A DNA stretch of 64,000 bases from Halomonas sp. LR3S48 (GTDB lineage: Bacteria; Pseudomonadota; Gammaproteobacteria; Pseudomonadales; Halomonadaceae): the NCBI RefSeq assembly GCF_025725665.1, contig NZ_CP107009.1, positions 3,162,001 to 3,226,000 of the forward strand. The letters are read 5' to 3'. Within the stretch, counting starts at the first letter, position 1; every line of letters begins with the position of its first letter. The notes beneath the pieces are model-generated. The model was given only the letters and a program-made list of their open reading frames with translations, was not told the DNA's origin and did no database searches. A program made the translations under genes and the position numbers. Below are positions 22,954 to 39,125 of the stretch, piece after piece.

Positions 22954-24333
22954 ATGACCGAAAGACTTCAAATCAGCCCTCTCCCCTACCGGGATGACCC
23001 ACTCGCTTATTTCGCGCCCCTGCGCCAGCGCCCGGGGGCCGTCCTGCTCGATAGCGGCAAGCCTGCCGCGCCGGGCGGGCGCTACGACATCATCAGTTGC
23101 GATCCCGTGTCGGTACTGGATGTAGATGGACAGGGTGTCATTCGGATAGACGATGTGGTGCGCGACTGTCGCAACCCTTTCATGGCCCAACAGGCCCTGC
23201 TGGACAGCCTGTCGCTCGACCTCCCCGATAGCGACCTGCCTTTCCTGGGCGGCCTGATCGGCTATTGGGGCTATGACCTGGGCCGTTCCCTGGAACCCGT
23301 GGGAGAGTCGTCGCGCCAGGTCGTCGCCCTGCCTGCCAGCCGCATCGGACTGTACGACTGGGCCCTGATTCAGGATCACCGAGAGCAGCAAAGCTGGTTG
23401 GTGGCCACGAAAGATAGGCGCGACCAGGTGCTGGGTTGGCTGCAGCAACCCTCCTCGGCCACACAGGACTTTCGGCTCTTGTCACCTTTCGAGGGTGAAC
23501 TCGATCGCAGCGGCTATGCCGAGCGTTTTGCTGCCGTGCAGGATTACATCCGTGCTGGCGACTGCTACCAGATCAACCTGGCACAGCGTTTCAGCGCGAG
23601 ATATCGCGGCGACCTCTGGCCGGCCTATCAGCGCCTGCGCCAGGCCACTCCGACACCGTTCGCCGGCTATATGGCCTGGAACGCGGAACGAGGTGAGCAG
23701 GCCATCCTGTCGCTTTCGCCCGAGCGTTTCCTGCACTGTCGGGCCGACGGGCACGTCGAGGCCCGGCCAATCAAGGGCACTCGCCCGCGCGGCAGTACAG
23801 CCGGAGAGGACGCTCGCTTGGCCGATGAACTGGCCGCCAGTCTCAAGGATCGCGCTGAGAATGTGATGATCGTGGACCTGCTGCGCAATGACCTGGGCCG
23901 AGTGTGCCGCCCGGGTAGTGTCCGGGTGCCGCAGCTGTGCGGGCTGGAGAGCTATGCCAACGTACATCACCTGGTCAGCATCGTCTGCGGCGAACTGGCG
24001 GAAGGTAAACGCCCGCTGGATCTACTGGCCGCCGCCTTTCCAGGCGGCTCGATCACCGGTGCTCCCAAGGTGCGAGCGATGCAGATCATCGATGAGCTGG
24101 AGCCCAGCCGTCGCAGCGTCTACTGCGGCAGTCTGGGCTTCGTCGACGTGCGCGGCAACATGGATACCTCGATTGCCATTCGTACCGCCGTCGCCGATGG
24201 AGCGCGTATCCACCTGTGGGGAGGTGGCGGGTTGGTGGCCGATTCCGTTGTCGAGGCGGAGTACATCGAAACCTTGGATAAGATCCGACACCTGATGAGT
24301 GCGCTGGCAGATCCAAAGCATGACATGGAATAA
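22954..24333 (+). CDS. pabB: Aminodeoxychorismate synthase component I
   Basis: 459 residues of the anthranilate synthase I/chorismate-binding family. The block reads PIKGTRPRG; the lysine in PIKGT marks aminodeoxychorismate synthase, whereas the trpE of this window has [21 protein letters not shown]-type and PGGSITGAPKVRAM motifs follow. It makes 4-amino-4-deoxychorismate for folate. No pabA is adjacent; the TrpG amidotransferase at 40.2 kb may serve both enzymes. It is divergent from the prp operon. Confidence 0.93.
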   Translation: MTERLQISPLPYRDDPLAYFAPLRQRPGAVLLDSGKPAAPGGRYDIISCDPVSVLDVDGQGVIRIDDVVRDCRNPFMAQQALLDSLSLDLPDSDLPFLGGLIGYWGYDLGRSLEPVGESSRQVVALPASRIGLYDWALIQDHREQQSWLVATKDRRDQVLGWLQQPSSATQDFRLLSPFEGELDRSGYAERFAAVQDYIRAGDCYQINLAQRFSARYRGDLWPAYQRLRQATPTPFAGYMAWNAERGEQAILSLSPERFLHCRADGHVEARPIKGTRPRGSTAGEDARLADELAASLKDRAENVMIVDLLRNDLGRVCRPGSVRVPQLCGLESYANVHHLVSIVCGELAEGKRPLDLLAAAFPGGSITGAPKVRAMQIIDELEPSRRSVYCGSLGFVDVRGNMDTSIAIRTAVADGARIHLWGGGGLVADSVVEAEYIETLDKIRHLMSALADPKHDME

Positions 24334-24450
24334 GAAACCATGGTTTACCAGCCATTTGGCTATATTTATCCAATGAAAAGGTATTGGGGGCCAATCCATA
24401 GCCTTTGTTAGGGTAATGGCCAAGATGCCACCAACGACTCAGGAGCTTCC

Positions 24451-25068
24451 ATGGCAGAACTCGACGCAATCAATCAGGAACTCGGCAATGATCCCGATTC
24501 ACTGATTCGCTGGGCCCTGGAGCAGGGCCAGCGCCCTATCGTCACCACCAACTTCCGCCCCTTCGAAGCCGTCATTCTGCACATGGTGACGTGCCAACGA
24601 CCGGACATCCCCGTTGTGTGGATGGATCACGGCTACAATACCGATGCGACCTACCGGTTTGCCGATGAGCTGGTCAAGCGACTCGACCTGAACCTGATCA
24701 CCTATCTGCCGCAGCGCACCCGGGCCCACCGCGAGGCCGTTGATGGCCCCATGCCGGGCATCGATGACCCGCGTCACGAAGCTTTCACGCGGGAGGTCAA
24801 GCTGGAACCGTTCGAACGGGCACTGCGCGAGATGGCACCGGACGTCTGGTTCACGGCGCTGCGCGCCGAGGATACCCCGGAGCGCGCCCGCATGGCGCCC
24901 CTCAGCAAGAACGCCGATGGCCTGCTCAAGGTCTCGCCGTTACTGGGCTGGAGTGCCAAGGACATGTACCAGTACCTGCAGCGGCACGACTTGCCCAACG
25001 AGTTCGACTACTTCGACCCCACCAAGGTGGAAGAGAAGCGGGAGTGTGGGCTGCATTTACAGCACTGA
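24451..25068 (+). CDS. cysH: PAPS reductase family protein (CysH-like, short form)
   Basis: 205 residues versus about 244 in E. coli CysH. The core fold is clear: RPDIPVVWMDHGYNTDATYRF, the helix around DVWFTALRAEDTPERARM, LKVSPLLGWSAKDMYQYLQR and the C-terminal catalytic ECGLHLQH with Cys at about residue 199. There are no CC...CxxC cysteines, so it is of the PAPS rather than Fe-S APS type. The phosphate loop reads TTNFRPFEA instead of a typical SSSFGIQAA, and the loop before the active Cys is shortened. It is convergent with cysB. Confidence 0.75.
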   Translation: MAELDAINQELGNDPDSLIRWALEQGQRPIVTTNFRPFEAVILHMVTCQRPDIPVVWMDHGYNTDATYRFADELVKRLDLNLITYLPQRTRAHREAVDGPMPGIDDPRHEAFTREVKLEPFERALREMAPDVWFTALRAEDTPERARMAPLSKNADGLLKVSPLLGWSAKDMYQYLQRHDLPNEFDYFDPTKVEEKRECGLHLQH

Positions 25069-25104
25069 ATCTTGGCATGTAGCCCTTTCGCAAAGAACCG
25101 AGCA

Positions 25105-25143
25105 GAGGCGGGTCGGGATAGTCCTGATCCGCCTCGTTCGTTG
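25105..25143 (+). terminator. Probable terminator of cysH
   Basis: GAGGCGG (25105-25111) pairs with CCGCCTC (25129-25135) and is followed by GTTCGTTG. The T-run is weak. Confidence 0.5.
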
Positions 25144-25175
25144 TCCAAAGCTCGCTCCCGGCTTTCGGGTAATGC

Positions 25176-26186
<1,011 letters not shown>

Positions 26187-26393
26187 TCAGCGATTAGACC
26201 CGCTTGCCTAATCACTAAATAGCATAACGACAAACAGGTATCACGGCTATGGGCGTGAGCGTGTGGTAAAGGTACGGCGGCAATTATCTGCTATTTGCCA
26301 GACACCCGGCCGACGGCTAACATCTGCCGACCGGATATGCCTATGCATGTCACCCGATCCGCTCGATGTAGCGCAACGTAACTGGAGATTCCC

Positions 26394-26717
26394 ATGGCCA
26401 ATAACGTCGATGTCACCAATGCCAACTTCGAGCAGGAAGTCCTGAAGGCGGAACAACCCGTACTGCTGAAGTTCTGGGCCCCATGGTGCGGCCCCTGTAA
26501 GGTCATGGCCCCGGTGATCGACGAGGTTGCCGAAGAGCGTTCCGACAACCTCAAGGTGGTCAGCATCAATGTCGACGATGCCCCCGAGATCGCTGCCGAA
26601 CAGGGTGTACGCGGCGTTCCCACCGTCATGCTGTTCAAGTCGGGCTCCAAGGTCGCTTCGCTGGTAGGCGCCCAGTCCAAGTCACAGCTGGTGCAGTTCA
26701 TCGACCAGAACGCCTGA
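26394..26717 (+). CDS. trxA: Thioredoxin 1
   Basis: 107 residues with the active site WCGPC at residues 31-35 and the conserved cis-proline segment RGVPTVMLFKSG. It reduces protein disulfides, including those of PAPS reductase, in keeping with the nearby cysH-like gene. A ribosome site (GGAG) precedes the ATG. Its terminator lies within the 3' end of the convergent permease gene. Confidence 0.95.
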   Translation: MANNVDVTNANFEQEVLKAEQPVLLKFWAPWCGPCKVMAPVIDEVAEERSDNLKVVSINVDDAPEIAAEQGVRGVPTVMLFKSGSKVASLVGAQSKSQLVQFIDQNA

Positions 26718-26734
26718 TACCCCTGGATCAGGCG

Positions 26735-27898
26735 TCAACCTTCGCTCCGCCCCGGTTCCCGCCGGGGCGTTTGCGTTTTCGAGGAGGGCAGGCTCGATTC
26801 ATCATCGGTCGCAAGAAACTCTTCCTCCTCCACGACCACTCTATCGACAAACGGCCGTTTGCCGGGTCCCAGCAGATAGGCGATCCAACGCGTCTGAGGA
26901 TGACTGTCCAAGGCGATCTTGAGGGTCATGGTCAGCACGACCGATAGCAGCATGCCGACCACACCCAGCAGCCAGCCCCAGACCACCAGCGAGAGGAAGG
27001 CGACGAAGGCGGATAGTCCCAGCGCACGCCCCATCAGGCGCGGCTCGACCAGGTTGCCGAGAATGAAATTGATGGCCAGGTAGGCCATCGCCAGGCCAAA
27101 GGCTTCAAACAGCCCGCCGTCCTGAGACACCAGCAAGAGCAGGACCGGCGGAACGGCCGCTATGGCTGAACCAATGTTGGGGATGTAATTGAGCGCGAAG
27201 GCCAGCAGACCCCAGAGAAGGGGGAAGTCCACCCCAGTCATCAGACAGGCGAACCAAGCCATGACACCCGTAAGCAGGCTGACGAGGGTCTTGACCGCGA
27301 GATAGCGTTTGAGCGTCTGGCTGAACTCATGGAAACGCTGCAGGCTGGCTTCTGGATGGTCGAGCGCATGAGCCACCTTGCGCCGGAAATTAAGCGTTTC
27401 GAACAGCATGAAGATGACCAGCAGTGCCACCACCACGCTCTGCATCAGCAGATTGCCCAACCCTCCCAGCAAAGCCGAGAACCACTCCCCCTCGTCTTCG
27501 ACTTCGACCAGGCCGGCCAGCGTGTCGGGGTTGATCGCCAGACCCATGGAGGCCATGCTGTCGAGCAGGTTGAGATACTGCGCATAGAGCCGCCCCTCGA
27601 TGCCTGGCAACGCTTCGATGAAGGTGCCGAAGGCATTGACTGCCAGCAGCCCCACCAGGGAAAGAAAGCCTCCGATCACCAGCAGGGTCACCACCACCGC
27701 CAGGCGTAGTCCCAATCCCAGGCGGTGGAGCCAGTTCACCGGAGAGGTGCAGATCACGGCGATGAACAAACCCAGCAGTATAGGAATGATCAGGTCGGCG
27801 CCAGCGCGTATGCCCGCAATGATCACGACCAGCGCCGCCAAGGCCAGCGTCAAGGTGAGGGGGCGACCGTATCGCACGTTGTCATCGCGGTAAATCAT
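26735..27898 (-). CDS. AI-2E family transporter (YdiK/PerM type)
   Basis: 387 residues with seven to eight membrane segments. Family features are ADLIIPILLGLFIAVICTSP near the N-terminus, a central soluble loop, and FPLLWGLLAFALNYIPNIGS. Members export diverse small solutes or, in a few species, Na+; substrates are usually unknown. The C-terminal tail is cytoplasmic and charged. The ATG at 27898 is chosen for its AAGGA and because the sequence upstream is not membrane protein. The gene is divergent from a SIMPL protein. Confidence 0.85.
   Translation of the reverse strand: MIYRDDNVRYGRPLTLTLALAALVVIIAGIRAGADLIIPILLGLFIAVICTSPVNWLHRLGLGLRLAVVVTLLVIGGFLSLVGLLAVNAFGTFIEALPGIEGRLYAQYLNLLDSMASMGLAINPDTLAGLVEVEDEGEWFSALLGGLGNLLMQSVVVALLVIFMLFETLNFRRKVAHALDHPEASLQRFHEFSQTLKRYLAVKTLVSLLTGVMAWFACLMTGVDFPLLWGLLAFALNYIPNIGSAIAAVPPVLLLLVSQDGGLFEAFGLAMAYLAINFILGNLVEPRLMGRALGLSAFVAFLSLVVWGWLLGVVGMLLSVVLTMTLKIALDSHPQTRWIAYLLGPGKRPFVDRVVVEEEEFLATDDESSLPSSKTQTPRREPGRSEG
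26748..26779 (+). terminator. Intrinsic terminator of trxA
   Basis: CGCCCCGG (26748-26755) and CCGGGGCG (26762-26769) form an 8-bp stem with a 6-nt loop, followed by TTTGCGTTTT. It overlaps the coding 3' end of the convergent AI-2E gene. Confidence 0.75.
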
Positions 27899-28022
27899 GC
27901 CATCTATCCTTGCCTGGCGTGTCCTGCTTATCATGACCCTAACCGGGCGGGCACACAAACCTGCCCATCCCGGCGCGATCCCGAGCGATTTACTTATCAT
28001 TGCCGCAAGGAGGCTTTCCCCG

Positions 28023-33491
<5,469 letters not shown>

Positions 33492-33494
33492 GAG

Positions 33495-33523
33495 AAAGGC
33501 CGGCGAGGATGTCGCCGGCCTTT
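33495..33523 (+). terminator. Intrinsic terminator after ydiJ
   Basis: AAAGGCCGGCG (33495-33505) pairs with CGCCGGCCTTT (33513-33523) around a 7-nt loop, 4 bp after the stop codon. Confidence 0.85.
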
Positions 33524-33557
33524 CGGACCACACCAGCAGAAAGAACAGGAGGCAAGG

Positions 33558-33758
33558 ATGTCCCGCTCCCTGATCGTCATCGGCCTGTGTATCGTCGCCA
33601 TTGGCTTGTTCTGGCCGTGGCTCTCCAAGCTGCCCCTCGGCCAGTTGCCGGGAGACATCGCCATTCGTCGCGAGAACTTCTCTCTCTATTTCCCGATCAC
33701 CACCATGATCCTGCTGAGTCTGTTCATCAGCGGATTACTGTGGTTGCTCAATCGCTGA
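33558..33758 (+). CDS. DUF2905 small membrane protein
   Basis: 66 residues with two membrane helices (about 5-20 and 45-64) joined by the conserved LGQLPGDIAIRRENFSLYFP, which defines DUF2905. The function is unknown. A very good ribosome site, AGGAGG, precedes the ATG. The 3' end overlaps the convergent kinase gene by 24 bp. Confidence 0.85.
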   Translation: MSRSLIVIGLCIVAIGLFWPWLSKLPLGQLPGDIAIRRENFSLYFPITTMILLSLFISGLLWLLNR

Positions 33759-36113
33759 GGAGCTTTCGCTCGTGGCACGCCGAATTGGCAGCCAAAGGGT
33801 GAAGGTCGTTCCCTCACCGGGCCGGCTGACGACATCGATGCGGCCCCCATGTTTCTGCACGATGCCGTAGGAAAGCGAAAGCCCGAGACCGGTTCCCTGG
33901 CCGACCGGTTTGGTGGTAAAGAAGGGGTCGAAGATCCGCGACTGCAGCTCATCAGGAATCCCCGCGCCATTATCGGCGAAGGCGAGCCAGACCTGATCGT
34001 CTTCACAGCCGGTTCGAACGGTAATGGTACCGCGCTCTTCGATCGCCTGGGCAGCGTTGACCAGGAAGTTGAGAAACACCTGGTTGAGCTGGGCAGGCAA
34101 GCACTCGACCGCAGGTAACTCGCCGTATTCGCGCACTATCTCCGCCTTGTACTTGATCTCGTTGGCGGCCACGTTGAGAGTGCTCTCCAACCCCTGATGG
34201 AGGTCGGCGAACTGCCAGTCGGTGGCCTCGGTGCGGGAAAAGTCCCGCAGGTCCTGCACGATACGTCGCACTCGAGCGGTGCCGTCGATGGATTCGGCGA
34301 TCAGCGTCCCGATGTCCTCACGCAGGTAATCCAACTCGAGCGACACCTTGAGTTCAGCGATCTGTCCCGCTGCCTCGGCCCCCAGCGACGACTCGGCCGC
34401 CTCGTAGGCATCGAGCAGCCGCAGCAGGTCATCCGCGTACTGGCGGAGAGTGTTGAGATTCGAGTTGACGAAGCCGATGGGGTTGTTGATCTCGTGGGCG
34501 ACGCCGGCAGCGAGCTGACCGATGGAGGCAAGCTTTTCCGACTGCAACAGCTGATTGTGCGCCTCCTCCAGCTTGCGGATGAGTGCGCGCTGCTCCTCCT
34601 TCTCTTGCTCCAGGGCCTCCTGAGCCTGTCGACGCTCGTGGATCTCGCGCGCCATTCCCTCCTGGGCGGACTGCAGGGCATGATTGATCTGTTCGTTTTC
34701 TCGCAGTGCCACCTCCAGCTCCCTGGTCCGCGTCCGAACCTGGTCCTCCAACATGACCGCAGTCTGAAACAGACTGAAGTCCGAGCTTCGCACGCTGGTA
34801 CTGCGTTCGGCACGATCCATCAGTGCCTGTATCATCTTGTGCAGCCGTTCGACCTGGATCGACTGTTGAGACGCCGACTGCTGGCAGGCGGCCGGCTCTT
34901 GGTTCGTCCCCCATGTTTGCCCTTGGTTCCGATTGGGCAGGATCCGCCCCCAGCCGTTCACCGGTCCTACCCCGGCGCCCCTGCGATGAGTGCCGATGGC
35001 GACTCCGGTCAACGTCTGGTTCACGTGTACTCCGCCATACTGCTCGCCGTAGGTACTGAAGCCGACGGTATGGTTGCGGCCGAAGATCGCCTCCACTGCA
35101 GCCTTGCTGCTCTTCTGAGTGATTTCCAAGTTACGCAGGATGCAATCGCAGGCGAGAACCAGCTGCGGCGGGCCGAGCTCCTCGTGCAACTGAGTCATCG
35201 TCGCCTCCAGATCGGTGACCAGATCGACACCTTTGGCGACACGCAGCACCAGCCCCTCGTCGATGGCGCTGTAAAAGATCAGGCTACCGTCCGGCTCGGC
35301 CTTCTGGATCGAGCGAACGTAATCGGTGCCATCTATCAGCACTACCACTGGCGCGGCGGCGAAATGGCTGGGCTCGAGCGCCTCTACCGATACCCCGATC
35401 AGCTCGGCATAAGCCTCGGCGGCGGGCATGCCGTTGATCTCGTGCACGATGCGCTGTTCGGCGTTGGCCCGAGTGACCACCAAGCGCTTCTCCAGAGAGA
35501 GAAAGTGCTGGGTCTTGAACAGCCGGAACGAGAAATCGGTACTCAACAGGGTCAAGACCGCACTGTCGCTATGAAAGGCGCCATCATGGAATACCCAAGT
35601 GCCGGCAAAGCGCAGGTCGTCGCCGGCCGAGCCGCCCACCAGGACGATATCGCCAAGCGCCGTCTGCAGCGTCCGCGCCACCTGTTCTTCACGCACCGAG
35701 AGGCCATCGATGAGAAGAAAGCCGAAGCTGTTGCCACCGCTCGGCTTGGCCACGCGCGCCTCCAGGCGCTGCAGCAGGGACTGGCTGAACGCCTGTCCAT
35801 CACCAATGCTGAATTGTTGCAAGGCATCCAGACGCCCCGTCACCGCCGTGCAGCTACCGGTCGGGAAGCTGACACCGGCGAGGGTATGGTCGCGATAACC
35901 CAGGGGGCCGATCTCGCCCGCCGTCGTGCAACCCACCACCGGGATACTGCCGAACCGGTGGTTCATCTCGTCGGCAAGCGCAGCCAGGTCGTAGTGACTG
36001 GAGCAGAAGAACATCACCAACTCGGTATCGTCCTGGATCACGCCTTGGTGAAACTCCTGGACGGCGACTCTAGCCTCGGCAGAACGGGTCTGCATGCTGC
36101 GAATCCGGCTCAT
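33735..36113 (-). CDS. FIST-domain sensor histidine kinase
   Basis: 792 residues and no membrane segment, so cytoplasmic. FIST_N spans about 25-220 ([30 protein letters not shown]) and FIST_C about 225-375. A coiled coil at about 415-530 leads to the kinase: H box [12 protein letters not shown] with phospho-His near 540, N box [10 protein letters not shown] near 682, G1 DNGAGIP near 714, then FDPFFTTKP and GTGLGL. FIST domains are thought to sense small ligands such as amino acids. No receiver domain or response regulator gene is nearby. The divergent neighbour is a sorbosone-dehydrogenase-like gene. Confidence 0.87.
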   Translation of the reverse strand: MSRIRSMQTRSAEARVAVQEFHQGVIQDDTELVMFFCSSHYDLAALADEMNHRFGSIPVVGCTTAGEIGPLGYRDHTLAGVSFPTGSCTAVTGRLDALQQFSIGDGQAFSQSLLQRLEARVAKPSGGNSFGFLLIDGLSVREEQVARTLQTALGDIVLVGGSAGDDLRFAGTWVFHDGAFHSDSAVLTLLSTDFSFRLFKTQHFLSLEKRLVVTRANAEQRIVHEINGMPAAEAYAELIGVSVEALEPSHFAAAPVVVLIDGTDYVRSIQKAEPDGSLIFYSAIDEGLVLRVAKGVDLVTDLEATMTQLHEELGPPQLVLACDCILRNLEITQKSSKAAVEAIFGRNHTVGFSTYGEQYGGVHVNQTLTGVAIGTHRRGAGVGPVNGWGRILPNRNQGQTWGTNQEPAACQQSASQQSIQVERLHKMIQALMDRAERSTSVRSSDFSLFQTAVMLEDQVRTRTRELEVALRENEQINHALQSAQEGMAREIHERRQAQEALEQEKEEQRALIRKLEEAHNQLLQSEKLASIGQLAAGVAHEINNPIGFVNSNLNTLRQYADDLLRLLDAYEAAESSLGAEAAGQIAELKVSLELDYLREDIGTLIAESIDGTARVRRIVQDLRDFSRTEATDWQFADLHQGLESTLNVAANEIKYKAEIVREYGELPAVECLPAQLNQVFLNFLVNAAQAIEERGTITVRTGCEDDQVWLAFADNGAGIPDELQSRIFDPFFTTKPVGQGTGLGLSLSYGIVQKHGGRIDVVSRPGEGTTFTLWLPIRRATSESSSAIEQPQ

Positions 36114-36320
36114 GGCAGCTCCCCTTGCGGATCGTTCCTTCTGTTATCGGCCACGGCCGCCGAAGGTTGATACCGATCATGGCAAAGAAGGAGGAATGCA
36201 CCGGTGCGTCGCGGACCGACGCGATAGAAAGATTTCATCGATTCGCCCAAGGACAAACACCTAGTCTGATGAGGGCACACTCGATGAGGACCTACCACTA
36301 AGAAGAACAAGGAGCCGACC

Positions 36321-37571
36321 ATGCCATCTTACCCGCCCCTTACACGCCTCGCCCTTGCTGTTTTCGCCGCCGGATCGTTCGTGGTTTCTCCTATCGCCTC
36401 GACCGACGAGCACGAGCCAGCCTGGGCCCAGGGCCGCGCCGCCGAGCTGGGCAATTCGCCCCTTTCCCCACATGCCATCCCGCTGACGATCACGCCGGAG
36501 GAGGATATTCCCCTCGATCACCTGCGCATGCCGGATGGCTTCAGTGCCGAAATCTGGGCGCACGGCATGCCGGGCGCACGCATGATGGCGCTCGGCGACG
36601 AAGGCACGCTGTTCGTCGGTACCCGGGGGATCGGTCGGGTTTACGCCGTGATGGATAACGGCGACGAACGCAAACACATTGTCCTTGCCGAGGGCCTGAC
36701 CCAGCCCAACGGTATTGCCTTCCACGATGGAAGCCTCTACGTGGCGGCCATCAACCGCATCTTCCGCTACGACGACATCGAGTCGCACCTGGCCCAGGGA
36801 GAGGACATCCCCGAACCGGAGGAGCTGACCGAGGCCTTCGGTCTTCCCGACGACGAACACCATGGCTGGAAATTCCTCGCCTTCGGCCCCGACGACAGGC
36901 TCTACGTGCCGGTAGGGGCGCCGTGCAACGGCTGCGAAGTCGACCCCGACACTCATGCCACCATCCATAGCTTCGAGGCGGATGGCAGCGACATGCGTAT
37001 CGAGGCGCGAGGCGTACGCAACACAGTGGGCTTCGACTTTCATCCCGAGACCGGCGAACTGTGGTTCACCGACAACAACCAGGACTGGATCGGCGAGCAT
37101 GGCCCCGGCGACGAGCTCAATCGCCTGGGCGAGCCCGGCGAGCACTTCGGCTTCCCGGTTTGCCACAGTGTCGGCATCATCGACCCCGAGCTAGGCGACA
37201 CCGGTGCCTGCGATGACAAGACGCCGCCCGCCGCCGTCACCGACCCACACAGCGCACCGCTGGGCATGCGTTTCTACACCGGCGAGATGTTTCCCGAGGA
37301 GTACCGTAACGCCATCTTCATCGCCCGTCGCGGCTCTTGGAATCGCACCCTGAGCGTGGGCTACGACGTGCTGGTGGCCAAGCTCTCCGAGGACGGATTG
37401 CGCGCCGACTTGTCCCCCTTCATGGTGGGCCTGCTCGACACGCGCGAGAATAGCTTCTCCGGCCGCCCGGTGGACGTGCTGCAGATGCCGGATGGCGCCC
37501 TGCTGGTTTCCGATGAGCAGAACGGCGCGATCTATCGCATCAGCTACGAACCCCCCGACTACGTGGAGTGA
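36321..37571 (+). CDS. Sorbosone dehydrogenase-like beta-propeller, possibly PQQ-dependent
   Basis: 416 residues with an N-terminal signal peptide, so periplasmic. Repeated propeller blades are seen as GTLFVGTRGIGRVYAV, GRLYVPVG-type and GELWFTDNNQDWIGEHGPGD, and the block GVRNTVGFDFHPETGELWF is typical of the GSDH/sorbosone dehydrogenase family. AAGGAG precedes the ATG. The downstream diheme cytochrome c starts 4 bp after its stop, suggesting an electron-transfer pair. Whether the cofactor is PQQ, and the substrate, are unknown. Confidence 0.78.
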   Translation: MPSYPPLTRLALAVFAAGSFVVSPIASTDEHEPAWAQGRAAELGNSPLSPHAIPLTITPEEDIPLDHLRMPDGFSAEIWAHGMPGARMMALGDEGTLFVGTRGIGRVYAVMDNGDERKHIVLAEGLTQPNGIAFHDGSLYVAAINRIFRYDDIESHLAQGEDIPEPEELTEAFGLPDDEHHGWKFLAFGPDDRLYVPVGAPCNGCEVDPDTHATIHSFEADGSDMRIEARGVRNTVGFDFHPETGELWFTDNNQDWIGEHGPGDELNRLGEPGEHFGFPVCHSVGIIDPELGDTGACDDKTPPAAVTDPHSAPLGMRFYTGEMFPEEYRNAIFIARRGSWNRTLSVGYDVLVAKLSEDGLRADLSPFMVGLLDTRENSFSGRPVDVLQMPDGALLVSDEQNGAIYRISYEPPDYVE

Positions 37572-37575
37572 GGCC

Positions 37576-38199
37576 ATGCTCCGCCAAGCTTGCGTGCCGC
37601 CCTGGCGGCGCGCCCTTGTTCTGCCTCTGGCCTGTGTCGGGCTGCTGGCTGCAGAGGCCCGGTCGCAGGAAAGCCCGGCGGCGGGCCTGCCGCTGGAAGA
37701 GCAGGTCCAGGTATGCGGAGGCTGCCACGGCGAGGATGGCAACGCCGTCGAAGAAGGCGTTCCCTCCTTGGCCGGGCAACCCGCGCTCGCGCTCACCAAT
37801 CAATTGATCTACTTTCGCGAACGCTTGAGACGCAACGAGATCATGACGCCCCAGGCTCAGGGGCTATCCGACGAAGAGATCCAGGCGCTCGCCGCGCATT
37901 ATGCCGAACAGCCCCTTTCGCCACCCGACGGGGAGCCGGACGAGGCGTTGATGGAGCGAGGCCGCGAACTCGCCCGAGAGCATCGATGCGCCAGCTGTCA
38001 CCGCACCGACTTCTCGGGCCAGGAACAGATGCCACGACTAGCCCACCAGCGTGAAGACTACCTGGCCAAGGCCATGCGCGATTACCGGGAGCGCACTCGC
38101 GGTGGGCCGGATACCACCATGGTCGATATCCTGCGCAACGTGGATGACGAGGAGATCGACGCACTGGCACACTTCCTAGCCCACTTCGAACGCGGCTAG
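37576..38199 (+). CDS. Diheme cytochrome c
   Basis: 207 residues with a signal peptide and two heme sites, CGGCH (about 47-51) and CASCH (about 138-142), plus axial-Met regions (NEIMTPQAQGLSDEEI and QMPRLAHQ). It resembles the cytochrome c4-like class. GGAGTGAGG overlaps the end of the upstream gene, so translation is coupled to the dehydrogenase-like protein, and it is the likely electron acceptor. Confidence 0.88.
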   Translation: MLRQACVPPWRRALVLPLACVGLLAAEARSQESPAAGLPLEEQVQVCGGCHGEDGNAVEEGVPSLAGQPALALTNQLIYFRERLRRNEIMTPQAQGLSDEEIQALAAHYAEQPLSPPDGEPDEALMERGRELAREHRCASCHRTDFSGQEQMPRLAHQREDYLAKAMRDYRERTRGGPDTTMVDILRNVDDEEIDALAHFLAHFERG

Positions 38200-38214
38200 T
38201 CCGGCATGTCTCGT

Positions 38215-38253
38215 AAAAAACGGCGCCGCAGGCAACCGTGGCTGTCTGCGGCG
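38215..38253 (-). terminator. Intrinsic terminator of the trpGDC transcript
   Basis: On the minus strand CGCCGCAG (38246-38253) pairs with CTGCGGCG (38224-38231) and is followed by CCGTTTTTT. It sits 23 bp after the trpC stop and could stop the convergent cytochrome transcript less well. Confidence 0.8.
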
Positions 38254-38275
38254 TTGGCGACCTGCCAGGTATCGA

Positions 38276-39082
38276 TCAGTAGAACAGGCGCCGCAACGCC
38301 TCGCCCGGCTCGTCTTCGCGCATGAAGGTTTCACCGACCAGGAAGCCGTGCACGTCATGCTCACGCATGCGCAGCACGTCGCTGCGGGTATGGATGCCGG
38401 ACTCCGTCACCACGGTCACCCCGACGGGGATGCGCGGCAGCAGCTCCAGGGTGGTTTCAAGGCGCGTCTCGAAGTTATGCAGATTGCGATTGTTGATGCC
38501 CACCAGGCCGATGCCCAGCTTGAGCGCGCGCTCGAGCTCCAAGGCATCGTGCACCTCGACCAGCACATCCATACCCAGCGCCACCGCCTGCTGGTAAAGG
38601 TCTGCCATGCGGGAATCGTCCAGCGCGGCGACGATCAGCAGAATACAATCGGCGCCGATGGCACGGGCCTCGCTGACCTGGTAGCCATGCACGATGAAGT
38701 CCTTGCGAATCACCGGCAGGTCACACGCGTCGCGTGCGGCAACGAGGAAGTCTTCATGCCCCTGGAAGAAATCGGCATCGGTCAGCACCGAAAGGCAGGT
38801 GGCACCGCCAGCGGCATAGCTCGCGGCGATCTCGGCGGGGCGGAAGTCCTCGCGGATTATCCCCTTGGAGGGCGAGGCCTTCTTGATCTCGGCGATCACC
38901 GCCGGGTCACCCTCGGCAATGCGTCGATCGAGCGCAGCGATGAAGCCGCGCGGGGCGCTCTGACGCTGAGCCAGCTCCAGCAGCTCGGCTTCGGACACGA
39001 CGCGGCTGCGCTCGGCCACTTCCTCGTCCTTGCGGGCCAGGATGCGGGTGAGAATGGTGGGGGCGTCCTGAGTGGGACTCAT
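38276..39082 (-). CDS. trpC: Indole-3-glycerol phosphate synthase
   Basis: 268 residues, a single-domain TrpC without fused [55 protein letters not shown] and [17 protein letters not shown] are hallmark blocks including the catalytic Glu, Lys and Asn residues. It closes the indole ring of tryptophan. It is third in trpGDC. Confidence 0.96.
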   Translation of the reverse strand: MSPTQDAPTILTRILARKDEEVAERSRVVSEAELLELAQRQSAPRGFIAALDRRIAEGDPAVIAEIKKASPSKGIIREDFRPAEIAASYAAGGATCLSVLTDADFFQGHEDFLVAARDACDLPVIRKDFIVHGYQVSEARAIGADCILLIVAALDDSRMADLYQQAVALGMDVLVEVHDALELERALKLGIGLVGINNRNLHNFETRLETTLELLPRIPVGVTVVTESGIHTRSDVLRMREHDVHGFLVGETFMREDEPGEALRRLFY

Positions 39083-39125
39083 GGTGTCGGATCTCGATAC
39101 GGGCGGCAGTGGCCGCAAATGGGCG

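Noticed and set aside
34197..36170. A 657-codon open frame antisense to the FIST kinase
   Set aside because: It mirrors a gene with clear domain motifs, has no recognisable family and reflects the high GC content.
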